Shown here piece by piece: positions 23,188-32,290 of a stretch of DNA of 64,000 nucleotides (position 1 is its first letter; each line of letters begins with the position of its first letter). The DNA is taken from the NCBI RefSeq assembly GCF_008831545.1, contig NZ_CP044523.1:682001-746000 (forward strand), read 5' to 3'. The position numbers and the translations under genes were made by a program. Under the pieces are notes generated by a model. The model was not told the origin of the DNA. It did not search any database and saw only the letters and a list, made by a program, of their open reading frames with translations. Origin of the DNA: Halorussus halophilus. Lineage in GTDB: Archaea > Halobacteriota > Halobacteria > Halobacteriales > Haladaptataceae.

Positions 23188-24189
23188 ATGGAACACACCG
23201 CAGAGCGAGTCACGCTCGCGCGACTCTCCTCGGGTGTCGAACTCGAAACCACGATTCACACCTACGAGGGCGAGGCAGACGGGCCGACACTGTACGTCCA
23301 AGCCGCCCAGCACGGTCGCGAGGTCAACGGAACCGAGGTACTGCGGCGCGTCCACGAGCGACTGCTCGGTAGTGACGTAAACACGGACACGACCAACTTC
23401 GCTGGCAAAATCGTCGCGGTGCCTGTCGCCGACCCGCTCACCTTCGACCGTGTGTCCTACACCACGCCGGAGCAACTCGACAGCGTCAACCCGAACATGA
23501 ACCGGGTCTGGCCCGGCAATTCGTCCGGCACACTGCACGAGCGCATGGCCGCCACGCTGTGGGAGTACGCCAGCGACGCCGACGCGATTCTGGACCTACA
23601 CACCGGTAGCCCGGACATGCTCACGCACGTCGTGTTCATGGAAGGCCACCGAGAGTCACGCGCACTCGCGGAAGCTTTCGGCACCGACCTCCTGTTGGGC
23701 GAGCAAGCAGGCGAAGACGCCGACGCCGAGTGGCAAGACCGCGATTTCGGCGGGAAGTTCCGCGTCGCGGCCACCCGCGAAGGCATCCCGACCGTCACGC
23801 CAGAGTTGGCCCACAACAAGCAACTAGTCGAGGACGCAATCGCAACCGGCGTCGCGGGCGTTCTCGACGCGTGTGGGCACCTTGGGATACTGAGTGACGT
23901 TCCCGACCGAGCGCGAGAAGACAAAGCGAACGACCCCACGCTCGCCCGGAACCACCTCGGGCGCGTGACCGCCGACGAGTCCGGACTCTTTCGACCCGAC
24001 CCCGACTACGCAGTCGGTGACGAAGTCGAAGCGGGCGAGCGAATCGGCACGCTCTACAACCCAACCACGTACGAAGTTCTACAGGAAGTCGAAGCCGACA
24101 GAGACGGTATCCTCTACGCGCTGACCAGAGAAGCGACCGTGACTGGCGGCGAGAAATTGTTGAACGTCGCGTTGCGCAGGGAGGAGTAG
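23188..24189 (+). CDS. Succinylglutamate desuccinylase/aspartoacylase-family protein
   Basis: A 333-residue zinc hydrolase of the AstE/AspA family. Metal ligands are visible in AAQHGREVNGTE (HxxE, about 39-43) and in ILDLHTGSPD (His about 137); NMNRVWPG provides the substrate-binding Asn/Arg. The C-terminal beta domain (GLFRPDPDYAVGDEVEAGERIG) is the extension found in the haloarchaeal M14-like deacylases. The exact substrate is not shown by sequence. Stand-alone, divergent from the cyclophilin gene. Confidence 0.85.
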   Translation: MEHTAERVTLARLSSGVELETTIHTYEGEADGPTLYVQAAQHGREVNGTEVLRRVHERLLGSDVNTDTTNFAGKIVAVPVADPLTFDRVSYTTPEQLDSVNPNMNRVWPGNSSGTLHERMAATLWEYASDADAILDLHTGSPDMLTHVVFMEGHRESRALAEAFGTDLLLGEQAGEDADAEWQDRDFGGKFRVAATREGIPTVTPELAHNKQLVEDAIATGVAGVLDACGHLGILSDVPDRAREDKANDPTLARNHLGRVTADESGLFRPDPDYAVGDEVEAGERIGTLYNPTTYEVLQEVEADRDGILYALTREATVTGGEKLLNVALRREE

Positions 24190-24193
24190 CATC

Positions 24194-24454
24194 TTATCGT
24201 CTCGCAGTCGTGTAGACGAGTGGTGCGGCGACCAGCAGCGCGATACCGAGGTACTTGTAGTGCGGTGGCGCGAGACTCGACGGAATCAGCACGAAGAGGA
24301 GGCCGAACGTGATTGCGTTCAGCGACAGCACCTTCTGCGACCCGAGCGGAATCGCCGCCAGTATCGACAGGACGAACAGGAGGAGTATCGCCTGCCCGAC
24401 GTTGTATTTGATGACGAAATCGTCGATGAGGGGCAGTGGAACGAACTCTATCAT
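24194..24454 (-). CDS. Small membrane protein, 3 helices
   Basis: An 86-residue protein of three hydrophobic segments (about 17-36, 43-60 and 67-83) with little between. No known function. It begins 67 nt after the stop of the next small membrane gene upstream and is probably co-transcribed with it. Confidence 0.65.
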   Translation of the reverse strand: MIEFVPLPLIDDFVIKYNVGQAILLLFVLSILAAIPLGSQKVLSLNAITFGLLFVLIPSSLAPPHYKYLGIALLVAAPLVYTTARR

Positions 24455-24520
24455 CTTACTCGAAACTCGCCTCGAAATACCCTTTAAAGTTCCGCAATCC
24501 GGCGGTCGGCAGTTGGGTTT

Positions 24521-24721
24521 CTACTCGCTCGCGCCGTGCAGGTCGAGCGGTCGTATCCAGATGTGCCAGATGAGGACCATGGCGGTCAGATAGCCGCCCG
24601 CCCAGACGGCGCGCCCGAGCGCGACGTACCCCGCGGTACTCAGCAGGTAGTCGAGCAGACCCGGTACGAAGACACCGATGGCGAGTGCGAGTCCGAAGCG
24701 CACTTTGTCGATGGATCCCAT
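24521..24721 (-). CDS. Small membrane protein, 2 helices
   Basis: A 66-residue protein, MGSIDKVRFGLALAIGVFVP, with two membrane segments (8-29 and 35-56). The overlapping 91-codon frame on the same strand is Arg-rich and is a shadow. Function unknown; paired with 24194-24454. Confidence 0.65.
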   Translation of the reverse strand: MGSIDKVRFGLALAIGVFVPGLLDYLLSTAGYVALGRAVWAGGYLTAMVLIWHIWIRPLDLHGASE

Positions 24722-24910
24722 CAGTGACCACCTCGGCGATTTTCGGTCATGGGCGGCCGTTAGAACTCGACGTTAGTGAACCGCTCGGTTCGCCGAGCAA
24801 CCATTCGGTAATCTTCATACGTTCTTTTATATTTGTTTGATAACTTTGCACATATATTAACAATACACGTAATAGAATCTTTCATGTGGCGCGGATTCTG
24901 GTATTCCCCC

Positions 24911-27295
24911 ATGCGGAGACGTACCTTCCTGTCAGCACTGGCGGCCACGGCGGGCGGTTCGGCCGCAGGTATCGAACTCACCGGACGGACATTTGCTGCG
25001 ACCGGACAGATTTCCGAAGTCGAGTTCTACTCCACTTCGAGCATGCTGAACGCCAACAGCGCGCCGCTTACCGACGACTCCTACGTCGCCGCGTGGGCGG
25101 AAGACACCGCGACGAACGGCGACGGTGACGGAACCGGCGATGCGGTCCTCTACGGCGAAGACACGCCGATTCCGCTCGTCGCGTCAGACTGGAACGTCGT
25201 TGGGTTCGGGTCGATGCTCGTTACCAACTCCGACACGAACTGGCAGAAGGGCAACGAAGAGTTCGTCCTGAACGTGTGGGACGACGCGCTCGGCGGTTCC
25301 GGTACGGTTCTATGGGACGAAGGGCACGGACAGTACTACACGCGTGCGAAGTCCTCGGAGTTCGCCACCTACGCCGAGAACAACGGCTACACCGTCACCG
25401 CCACGAGTTCGCTCAGTTCGGATCTCTCGTCGGCGGACGCGGCAGTTATCACCTCGCCGGGGAACAGTTTCACCACCTCGGAACTCAGCGCACTCGGTGA
25501 CTTCGTCGCCAACGGAGGTTGGCTCTTCCTGCACGACCAGTCGGACTACGGCAACTACGACTCGACGGCGAATCTGAACGACATCGCGGGCTATCTCGAC
25601 CTCGCGTTCCGGTTCAACGACGACGAAGTTCTCGACACGATTCAGAACGCGGGCAACGATTACGAACCGGTGACGACGCAGTTCAACACCTCGTTCGACT
25701 ACTTCTCGGACCGCGACGGACTGGGTCTCGACCCGAACAAGACCTACACGGTCCCCGTCGAGGAAGTGCTGGACGGCGACACGGTCAAAGTCACTGTCGA
25801 GGGTACCGTCGAGAGCATCCGAATCTTGGGTCTCGACACGCCCGAGAAGTCTGCGAACAGCCAGTACGAGCGCGTCCAAGAGTGGGAAGGCATCGAGAGC
25901 AACACCTACCTCGAAGCCGAGGCCGACAAGGCGACGACGTTCGGCAAGGACGAACTCAGCGGCAAGACCGTAGATCTAGTCTTCGACTCGAACGAACCGG
26001 TTCGAGACGCCTTCGGTCGCGTACTCGGCTACCTCTACTACGACGCCGGTAGCGGAAGCCGCGATACGCTGTACAACCACGAACTCGTGAAGGAAGGCCA
26101 CGCCCGCGTCTACGACTCTGGCTTCTCGAAACACGACCAGTTCCTCGCGTCCGAGGCGAGTGCTCGTTCGAACGGGACGAACGTCTGGTCGGAGAGCGAC
26201 CCCTCGAAGTCTTCGGAAATCCGGGACAACCCCGTGGACGACCTGTTCTTCCCGCAGACCGCGAGCGTTCGGACGACTGCGGGCGCAGTTTCGGACTCTC
26301 GCGTACCAGTGTACGCCGCTTCCTCGGCCTCTCAGAGTCTCGACGGCGGCTACAGCTACGGCGGCGACATCCCGCTCGTCGGCGTGGACGAAGGTTCGAG
26401 CGTCGCCGTCGTCGGTGGCCCGTTCATCGACGAGGGCTACGAGTCCGCGGAAGGCTACAGCACCGACACCTCGTCCTACGAGAACTACGTCTTCCTGACG
26501 AACCTCGTGGACTACCTCTCGGACAACTCCGGCGACGTACTCATCGACGGCGGTCACGGCCAGTTCAACGCGGGCTACGGCCTCTCTGCGGAGGACGCGG
26601 CCTACTACATGCGGTACCTCGAAGGTCAAGACACCGGTTTCGAGGGCGTCAACGAGTTCACCTCGACCAACCTCTCGGGTGCCCGCGCAGTCGTCGTCAC
26701 GACGCCGCCCCAGTCGTTCAGCCAGTCCGAAATCGACGCGCTGAACTCCTACGTCGCGGACGGCGGCGCAGTCGTGCTGATGGGCAGTGGGAAGACGACC
26801 AGCGAGGCACGGAGCAACATCAACTCGCTCGCCAGCGGACTCGGCACGGACCTGCGAGTCAACGCCGATACCGTGACCGACTCTTCGAGCAACGTCGGGT
26901 CCAGTAGCGACGTGCCCGCCACGTCGAACTTCGACACCTCCTTCCCGCTGTTCGACGCCTACACGCCCGGCACGTCCTCGGACTACTCCGTCTCGATTCC
27001 GACGATTAGCGAGGATGGGGCGACGCTCAACGACGAGTACGTGGACATCGCAAACGACGGGTCGAGCGCGCTCGACATGACCGGGTGGTCCGTCGAAGAC
27101 GAAGCGGGCAACAGCTACCAATTCCCCGGCGGCTTCACGCTCGGTGCGGGCAACACGGTTCGCCTGCACTCGGGCGACGGCACCGACTCTAGCACGGACC
27201 TCTACTGGGGCGGGTCGTACATCTGGAACAACGGCGGCGACACGGTGTACCTCTTCGACAGTAGCGGCACGCAACACACGACGTACAGTTACTGA
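24911..27295 (+). CDS. Secreted multi-domain protein with SNase and lamin-tail domains
   Basis: I use ATG 24911 (MRRRTFLSALAATAGG), a Tat signal, not the upstream ATG 24833. The 794-residue product has two related domains, about 130-275 and 540-685 (GTVLWDEGHGQYYT and GDVLIDGGHGQFNAGY), like the DUF4350/GATase-type domains. Between them is a staphylococcal-nuclease domain (about 278-427) with catalytic Arg304 (SIRILGLDTPE), Glu312 and Arg370 (FGRVLGYLYY). A C-terminal lamin-tail domain (about 693-794, LDMTGWSVEDEAGN) ends it. It should be exported folded and act outside the cell as a nuclease, perhaps for DNA scavenging. Intact catalytic residues support activity. Confidence 0.85.
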   Translation: MRRRTFLSALAATAGGSAAGIELTGRTFAATGQISEVEFYSTSSMLNANSAPLTDDSYVAAWAEDTATNGDGDGTGDAVLYGEDTPIPLVASDWNVVGFGSMLVTNSDTNWQKGNEEFVLNVWDDALGGSGTVLWDEGHGQYYTRAKSSEFATYAENNGYTVTATSSLSSDLSSADAAVITSPGNSFTTSELSALGDFVANGGWLFLHDQSDYGNYDSTANLNDIAGYLDLAFRFNDDEVLDTIQNAGNDYEPVTTQFNTSFDYFSDRDGLGLDPNKTYTVPVEEVLDGDTVKVTVEGTVESIRILGLDTPEKSANSQYERVQEWEGIESNTYLEAEADKATTFGKDELSGKTVDLVFDSNEPVRDAFGRVLGYLYYDAGSGSRDTLYNHELVKEGHARVYDSGFSKHDQFLASEASARSNGTNVWSESDPSKSSEIRDNPVDDLFFPQTASVRTTAGAVSDSRVPVYAASSASQSLDGGYSYGGDIPLVGVDEGSSVAVVGGPFIDEGYESAEGYSTDTSSYENYVFLTNLVDYLSDNSGDVLIDGGHGQFNAGYGLSAEDAAYYMRYLEGQDTGFEGVNEFTSTNLSGARAVVVTTPPQSFSQSEIDALNSYVADGGAVVLMGSGKTTSEARSNINSLASGLGTDLRVNADTVTDSSSNVGSSSDVPATSNFDTSFPLFDAYTPGTSSDYSVSIPTISEDGATLNDEYVDIANDGSSALDMTGWSVEDEAGNSYQFPGGFTLGAGNTVRLHSGDGTDSSTDLYWGGSYIWNNGGDTVYLFDSSGTQHTTYSY

Positions 27296-27639
27296 GAAAC
27301 CGCTGGTTCGGCGTTCCATTTTTGGGTCGAGGTGGAAAACCGGAGACAGGTGGAGTGTCCGGTTGTCAAGTGATGTCAGTGGCTGGCTTCTGTCGATAGT
27401 GGCTAGCTTCCAACGCAACTCGCACGTGGCGTGTGTCGGCGGATGACAGGTTCCGAACGACGTGGTGATTCGAGGGCTTCGTGACCGAATCGGTCTCGGC
27501 ACGCCACGTTTCGTGTGTTCGTCGGGAGGATAAAAAACGGTGCTAATTGTGCAATATATCTATCTATACCGCTCCGTTGTGGGGCGTTTTCGCCCGGTCG
27601 CAGGGAACTGTTTTCACGGTGGCACGAGACGACGATTCC
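27296..27639. other. No gene seen
   Basis: This 344-bp gap has no coding frame of its own. An A/T-rich tract (AAAAAACGGTGCTAATTG, then ATATATCTATCTATACC near 27555) probably holds the promoter of the VOC gene. Confidence 0.5.
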
Positions 27640-27987
27640 ATGAGTGCGATTACCTTCTTCGGCACCACGAATCTCGACCGCATCGAGGAGTTCTACCAGC
27701 GTGTCGGCGCAACTATCTGGCTCGAACAGCCAGACTGCACGATTCTGAAGTACGACAACCAGTTGTTGGGCTTCTGCGAGCGCGACGAAGCGGACACCGA
27801 AGGCATCGTCACCTTCGTCCACCCAGACGAGTCGGGCGTCGATTCGATGTACGAACGACTCCGAGAACGCGCCCACGAGGAACCGCACGAGAACGAGCGC
27901 TACGAAATCTACCAGTTCTTCGCCGAGGACCCCGACGGCAGGACCATCGAGTTCCAGACGTTCCAGCATCCGACCGAGGAAATTTAG
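27640..27987 (+). CDS. VOC (glyoxalase-fold) family protein
   Basis: ATG 27640 (MSAITFFGTTNLDRIEEFYQ), 115 residues. The segments FFGTTNLDRIEEFYQRVGAT, CTILKYDNQLLGFC and EIYQFFAEDPDGRTIEFQTF match the two beta-alpha-beta-beta-beta repeats of the vicinal-oxygen-chelate fold. Members are metal-dependent lyases, dioxygenases or resistance proteins; which applies here cannot be told. It precedes a ferredoxin-like gene by 38 nt. Confidence 0.75.
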   Translation: MSAITFFGTTNLDRIEEFYQRVGATIWLEQPDCTILKYDNQLLGFCERDEADTEGIVTFVHPDESGVDSMYERLRERAHEEPHENERYEIYQFFAEDPDGRTIEFQTFQHPTEEI

Positions 27988-28025
27988 TGTGAAAGATTAA
28001 CATGCTCCGGCCCCTACCCAGAGCT

Positions 28026-28406
28026 ATGCCGACCGTTCGTTTTCGCGGCACGGAAATCGAGTGCGAAGAGGGCGACGTGCTTCGGGACGTATTGCTCGAC
28101 GCCGACCTGTCGCCGCACAACGGGAGTGCGAAGTACCTCAACTGCAAAGGTCACGCGACCTGTGGCACCTGTGCTGTCGAAGTCCACGGCGACGTGAGCG
28201 CGATGAACGACGCCGAGCGACGGCGACTCTCGTTCCCACCACACGACGTAGATTCGGGACTTCGACTCTCCTGCCAGACGGAGGTGCTGGGCGACGTAGC
28301 GGTAGTAAAACATCCGGGGTTCTGGGGACAGCACGTCGAGCGGGGCGAGAGTCTGGCGGGCCGTGACGACACCTCCGAGCGAGTCGAGTCTGGTCCGAAC
28401 AAGTAA
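28026..28406 (+). CDS. 2Fe-2S ferredoxin-type protein
   Basis: ATG 28026 (MPTVRFRGTEIECEEGDVLR), 126 residues. The four cluster cysteines are NCKGHATCGTC (C-x5-C-x2-C, about 39-48) and LSCQTEV near 84, in the beta-grasp fold of plant-type ferredoxins; the first spacer is five residues rather than four, as in several haloarchaeal relatives. A 40-residue polar tail follows. It is an electron carrier in the cytoplasm, partner unknown. Confidence 0.85.
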   Translation: MPTVRFRGTEIECEEGDVLRDVLLDADLSPHNGSAKYLNCKGHATCGTCAVEVHGDVSAMNDAERRRLSFPPHDVDSGLRLSCQTEVLGDVAVVKHPGFWGQHVERGESLAGRDDTSERVESGPNK

Positions 28407-28491
28407 CAACCCTCTACGTCGCCACTGACGGTACTTCTGTCCGAGCGGACGGACCACAAAGCATTTGCCGAATTCCCGTATCGGGAGTGAC

Positions 28492-29505
28492 ATGAACCGC
28501 GAGACGTTGCTGGCAGGTGCTATCGTGCTCGTCGTCGCGGTCTCGTCGCTCGCCGCCGCGGTGGTCCCCGGCGCGATTGCCTCCCCGGACGACGACGTCC
28601 GGGAGGGGTCGCTCGACATCCAAGAGATGACCATCGCACCCGGCACAGTCTCCGGTGGCACGGCGACGTTGACCGTCGATACCCGACTCAGACACTGGGG
28701 CGGCCAGACAGAGAATGTCACGGTCTTCGTCCGGGCCGTCCACCTCGACTCCGGACTGGTCGAAACGACGACCGAGCAGTCGGTCGCTTCGATTTCGGAC
28801 AATCGTGAGGTCTCCGTCGTGCAGAACCTCTCGGTCGAGCGCGCCGGTGGTTACCGCATCGAGACAGTCGTGTTCAGAGACGGCGAACGAATAGCCGAAG
28901 GGAGCAAGGAGGTGCGAGGCGTCGGCAGTCTCCAGCCCGCCTACGCTCGCACGAGCGTTCGCTTCCACTGGCAGAACGGCGGCGGTCTCCCGCCGGTCGA
29001 GTATACTGTCTCGGACGCCGAGGCCAACCGCACGACGCTGAACGTCTCGACGTACCTCACGAACGAGGGCGACGACGCGTCCGGCGACCTGCGAGTCGTG
29101 TTCACCGCTCGGCAGGCCGACTCGAACATCGTCGCCGATAGAGCGGCCGTCTCGGTCGCGACGCTCGAACCGGGGCGAACTGGAACGCCCAGCGTCGAAC
29201 TGGCGGTGCCGAGCGAGTACAACTACTACCTCGACGCGGTGCTTTGGAAAGACGGCGTCGTCGTCGGCACCGTTCGAAGCGTCGCCAACCTCGACCCGAC
29301 CGAAACACTGCAAGCCAACGAGTCGGTTCGCGAGGTCGGCATCGAGGTGAGCGACTTCGAGACGGATTCGGGCAAATCGAACAGTGGCGGTGAAGCCACG
29401 ACGCTGGCAGGCGATGGTGGGTCTGGAAGCACGCCCGGTTTCGGCGTGGTCGTGACCGCGCTCGCACTACTCGGCGCGCTGTTGTTAGCACGGAGGAATC
29501 CATGA
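28492..29505 (+). CDS. PGF-CTERM surface protein
   Basis: ATG 28492 (MNRETLLAGAIVLVV), 337 residues: N-terminal signal/anchor (5-28), two beta-rich extracellular domains of about 130 residues with Asn-x-Ser/Thr sequons, a Gly/Ser-rich linker and a C-terminal STPGFGVVVTALALLGALLLARR. The last is a PGF-CTERM signal, which archaeosortase recognises for cleavage and lipid attachment in haloarchaea. It is therefore exported and anchored to the cell surface. Its last 4 nt overlap the start of the next gene (ATGA). Confidence 0.85.
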   Translation: MNRETLLAGAIVLVVAVSSLAAAVVPGAIASPDDDVREGSLDIQEMTIAPGTVSGGTATLTVDTRLRHWGGQTENVTVFVRAVHLDSGLVETTTEQSVASISDNREVSVVQNLSVERAGGYRIETVVFRDGERIAEGSKEVRGVGSLQPAYARTSVRFHWQNGGGLPPVEYTVSDAEANRTTLNVSTYLTNEGDDASGDLRVVFTARQADSNIVADRAAVSVATLEPGRTGTPSVELAVPSEYNYYLDAVLWKDGVVVGTVRSVANLDPTETLQANESVREVGIEVSDFETDSGKSNSGGEATTLAGDGGSGSTPGFGVVVTALALLGALLLARRNP

Positions 29506-29816
29506 CAGAAGCAAACGCAGACGACGCGGCGAACAGTACCGACAGACAAGACCGAACTCGCAGGCGCAGACGTCCGTCTGAACCACCACAGAATAGCGAC
29601 TCTGACGCCCGAACCTACTTATTCCGGGGCGCGCTCGTGGTGTTAGGCCTCGTCGCCGTCGTCGCGCTGTTCGGCTTCTATCAGAGCGTCAACGCGGTCA
29701 TCGACCAGTTCATCGACGGCAGGTATCGGCCGGTGTTCCGGGCGGCGTTCAACCTCGTCGTCTTACTGGCGGCCGGAATCGGCATCTCGTGGACGGTGCG
29801 AGAACTGAGCGAGTGA
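29502..29816 (+). CDS. Small membrane protein coupled to surface protein gene
   Basis: A 104-residue protein. A polar, Arg-rich N-terminus (1-38) is followed by two membrane helices (about 42-62 and 81-98). The start overlaps the stop of the PGF-CTERM gene by 4 nt, so the two are translationally coupled and probably act together at the membrane. Family function unknown. Confidence 0.75.
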   Translation: MTEANADDAANSTDRQDRTRRRRRPSEPPQNSDSDARTYLFRGALVVLGLVAVVALFGFYQSVNAVIDQFIDGRYRPVFRAAFNLVVLLAAGIGISWTVRELSE

Positions 29817-30161
29817 CAGCACGAATTTTCGTCGCTCAGCCGAAAATTACCGGAGTTCTCCAGATTCATTATATGTGTGGTTTCGTAGAAAGTACGAGAA
29901 GAAAGACCGAAGCGACGCGTTCGTGCCCCGGATTGCAGAATCTAACGGGTGCATAATCACCGTCTGACGTCCGTCATTCGCTCGCACGTCACCCCGTCGC
30001 AGTCCGTCGATTGGGCGAACACTTATAACTTATAGGGCATCTGTAATTCAACTCCGTTTAAACCGTTTAATCGCAAGACGTGAACGGAATGAAACTCAGT
30101 AGAAATGAACAGTATTGCCTTCTTGTTTTATATGCTCCCAGTGTCAGTCTCCAGTTGACCA
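29817..30161. other. Intergenic, promoter region
   Basis: No coding frame. Holds the TATA box for the next gene (30127-30134), A/T-rich ACTTATAACTTATAGGGC near 30021, and a perfect GTTTAAAC palindrome (30056-30063) that could be an operator. Confidence 0.45.
30127..30134 (+). promoter_or_regulatory. TATA box for DUF7344 gene
   Basis: TTTATATG centred about 31 bp before ATG 30162. An archaeal start about 25 bp downstream of the box gives a leader of only a few bases, as is common in haloarchaea. Confidence 0.5.
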
Positions 30162-30755
30162 ATGAGCGCCGAAGCGACCCCCTCCCCGAGCGAACGACGC
30201 ACGAACGGTGAGAGCGATACTCCTGCTGACCTCTCGACAGACCAAACGTTTCACCTCCTCCAAACGCAGCGCCGCCGCGACGCGCTATGGTACCTGAAAC
30301 AACACGACGGTCCAGTCGAGATGAGCGACATGGCCGAACAAGTCGCCGCCTGGGAGTACGACACGACGGTCCCCGAACTGCACTCGAACCAGCGCCAGCG
30401 CGTATACATCGGGTTGTATCAAACGCATCTCCCGAAACTCGACCAAGCGGGCGTCATCGACTACAATCAGAGCCGTGGCATCGTCGAGCGGACGCCACTG
30501 GCCGAAGAGTTCGACGCCTACTTAGAAGAGATATACGCCGACTCCGACCAGCGGAACGACGACGACGCCGACGCGTCCGACGGTCGTTGGTTCAACTGGC
30601 GACAAGGCACGACGCTGTTCGGTGCGGGCGCGTTCACGACGTTCTGGCTGAACCTCTTCCAGTTCGGCTCCGTTTACAGCCGCGCACTCGGCGTCGTCCT
30701 GAGTCTCGCTCTCGTCGTCCTCACAGTGTTCCAGTACGCTCCGAAAGGGGGGTGA
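30162..30755 (+). CDS. DUF7344 winged-helix protein with membrane tail
   Basis: A 197-residue protein. The DUF7344 wHTH (about 25-125) reads FHLLQTQRRRDALWYLKQ, WEYDTTVPELHSNQRQRVYI and HLPKLDQAGVIDYNQSRG. An acidic linker leads to two membrane segments (about 145-165 and 170-190). It is likely a membrane-bound DNA-binding regulator. The domain recurs in the host protein at 45919-46272, which lacks the membrane part. Confidence 0.8.
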   Translation: MSAEATPSPSERRTNGESDTPADLSTDQTFHLLQTQRRRDALWYLKQHDGPVEMSDMAEQVAAWEYDTTVPELHSNQRQRVYIGLYQTHLPKLDQAGVIDYNQSRGIVERTPLAEEFDAYLEEIYADSDQRNDDDADASDGRWFNWRQGTTLFGAGAFTTFWLNLFQFGSVYSRALGVVLSLALVVLTVFQYAPKGG

Positions 30756-30891
30756 ACAGACAAGTTCCACAATCGCGTGGACTGGTGGTCGTCGAGTCCG
30801 TTGCTTGCCGAACCTCCACTGACCCGCCCTCTTCGCAACGAACTCGACGGAACACGCACTCATCAACTCCACGCGGACATAGAAGAAGAAA

Positions 30892-32283
30892 ATGAAGAAA
30901 CGGAGTACGAAACTGGCCCGACAGCATTTCGCAGAGTTACTACTAGCAGCGTGTCTCGTCTTGTCCGTCTGCTGGCTCCCGATAGTCGGTGCGACGGCAA
31001 GCGGAACCGCTACCGAGGAACGTTGGATTACGGAGACGAATCGAACCGGCGACTCGATAATCAAGACTGTCAACGGAACCGCCTACGTCTGGCAGTCCGA
31101 AACGCACTCGATCACGGTCAACTTCACCGCGAAGCAGTCAGACGCCCACTACTCAGTCTGTCTCTACACGGCTTCGAGTGACGAGCAAGCGTCCGACGAA
31201 AATCGACGCGAAATCGACTGCCAAACCGTATCGAGGGCCGAAAACGGGTCCGTCGAGAGCGTCACGATAGATGCAAAGAACCGGAAACTCAACAACCGGA
31301 CCGTGACCGTCGAACTCTCGAAGTCGTTCTCGGACCAGGACGAACCGCTCGACACGCGCACCCTCGATTACGAGGTCGTCCGAAAAGACGGTGACGAGGA
31401 CCGCGACGGTCTGACGAACGCCTACGAGGTCGAACACGACCTGAACATCACGAACCCCGACATCGACAAGGACGGCTACTCCGACGGTCGCGAAGTCAAA
31501 GTCTACGGGACGGACCCGAAAGACCGAGACACCGACGGAGACGGCATCCCCGACGGGGCCGAAATCAAGAACGGGACGAACGCGAACGGAACGGCGACGG
31601 CGACCGAGACCACCCTCGGAGAGCGAACGAGCAACCGGACGCAACCGAGAAATCAGACCGAACCACCGGCGTTGTCCGTCCCGATTCGAAGCGAGTTCAT
31701 CATCGCTGGCTTCATCGTCCTCGGCGGTGTCAGCGTCGTCCTGCTGTGGCGATACGACGAACGAGACGGCCAAGGTGACCACGGTGGCCGTGGAAGCGAC
31801 CACGGCGGCAGTGGAAGCGAAGGTGGGGTCTCGATGCCGACCAGTAGCCGAGCCGACGTACCGACGAGCAGCACACAGACGCCGGGAGACGCCGCAAGCA
31901 CGCAGTCACGCTCGCCACCCTCCATCCCGGACGACGAAGTGCTGCTCACCGACGAAGACAGACTGTACGAACTCATCTACGAGAACAACGGCCGGATGAA
32001 GCAGGCCGACATCGTCGAAGAGATGGACTGGTCGAAGTCCAAGGTGAGCCGACTCCTCTCAGAGATGGAGGAGAACGGCGTCGTCAACAAGGTCCGCCTC
32101 GGTCGCGGCAACGTCATCTATCTGGAGGAAGCGACGCCAGACGCGGCACTGAATCCACAGTGGGCGCGTGACGAGGCAGACGAGAGTGAGACAGACGAGG
32201 CGAATGGTAGCGACGACGAAGCGAGAAATAGCGACGACGAGGCGAGTGGTCGCAGCGAATCGAACGACGGCGACGAAGAGTAA
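30892..32283 (+). CDS. Membrane-tethered transcription factor with Ca-type repeats
   Basis: A 463-residue protein. A signal peptide (about 14-37) leads to a Asn-glycosylation-rich outer domain, then two to three Asp-rich repeats at 168-225 (DEDRDGLTNAYEV, DKDGYSDGREV, DTDGDGIPDGAEI) of the thrombospondin type-3/calcium-binding kind. One membrane helix (268-287) follows, then a Gly/Ser linker and a cytoplasmic winged-helix (352-413, GRMKQADIVEEMDWSKSKVSR) like haloarchaeal MarR-type HTH. The acidic tail is low complexity. It could sense outside conditions and act on DNA directly, but no ligand is proven. Confidence 0.85.
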   Translation: MKKRSTKLARQHFAELLLAACLVLSVCWLPIVGATASGTATEERWITETNRTGDSIIKTVNGTAYVWQSETHSITVNFTAKQSDAHYSVCLYTASSDEQASDENRREIDCQTVSRAENGSVESVTIDAKNRKLNNRTVTVELSKSFSDQDEPLDTRTLDYEVVRKDGDEDRDGLTNAYEVEHDLNITNPDIDKDGYSDGREVKVYGTDPKDRDTDGDGIPDGAEIKNGTNANGTATATETTLGERTSNRTQPRNQTEPPALSVPIRSEFIIAGFIVLGGVSVVLLWRYDERDGQGDHGGRGSDHGGSGSEGGVSMPTSSRADVPTSSTQTPGDAASTQSRSPPSIPDDEVLLTDEDRLYELIYENNGRMKQADIVEEMDWSKSKVSRLLSEMEENGVVNKVRLGRGNVIYLEEATPDAALNPQWARDEADESETDEANGSDDEARNSDDEASGRSESNDGDEE

Positions 32284-32290
32284 GGCTCGC

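Noticed and set aside
25976-27502. A 508-codon minus-strand gene
   Set aside because: Antisense shadow of the secreted nuclease-domain gene; Val/Arg-rich with no domains.
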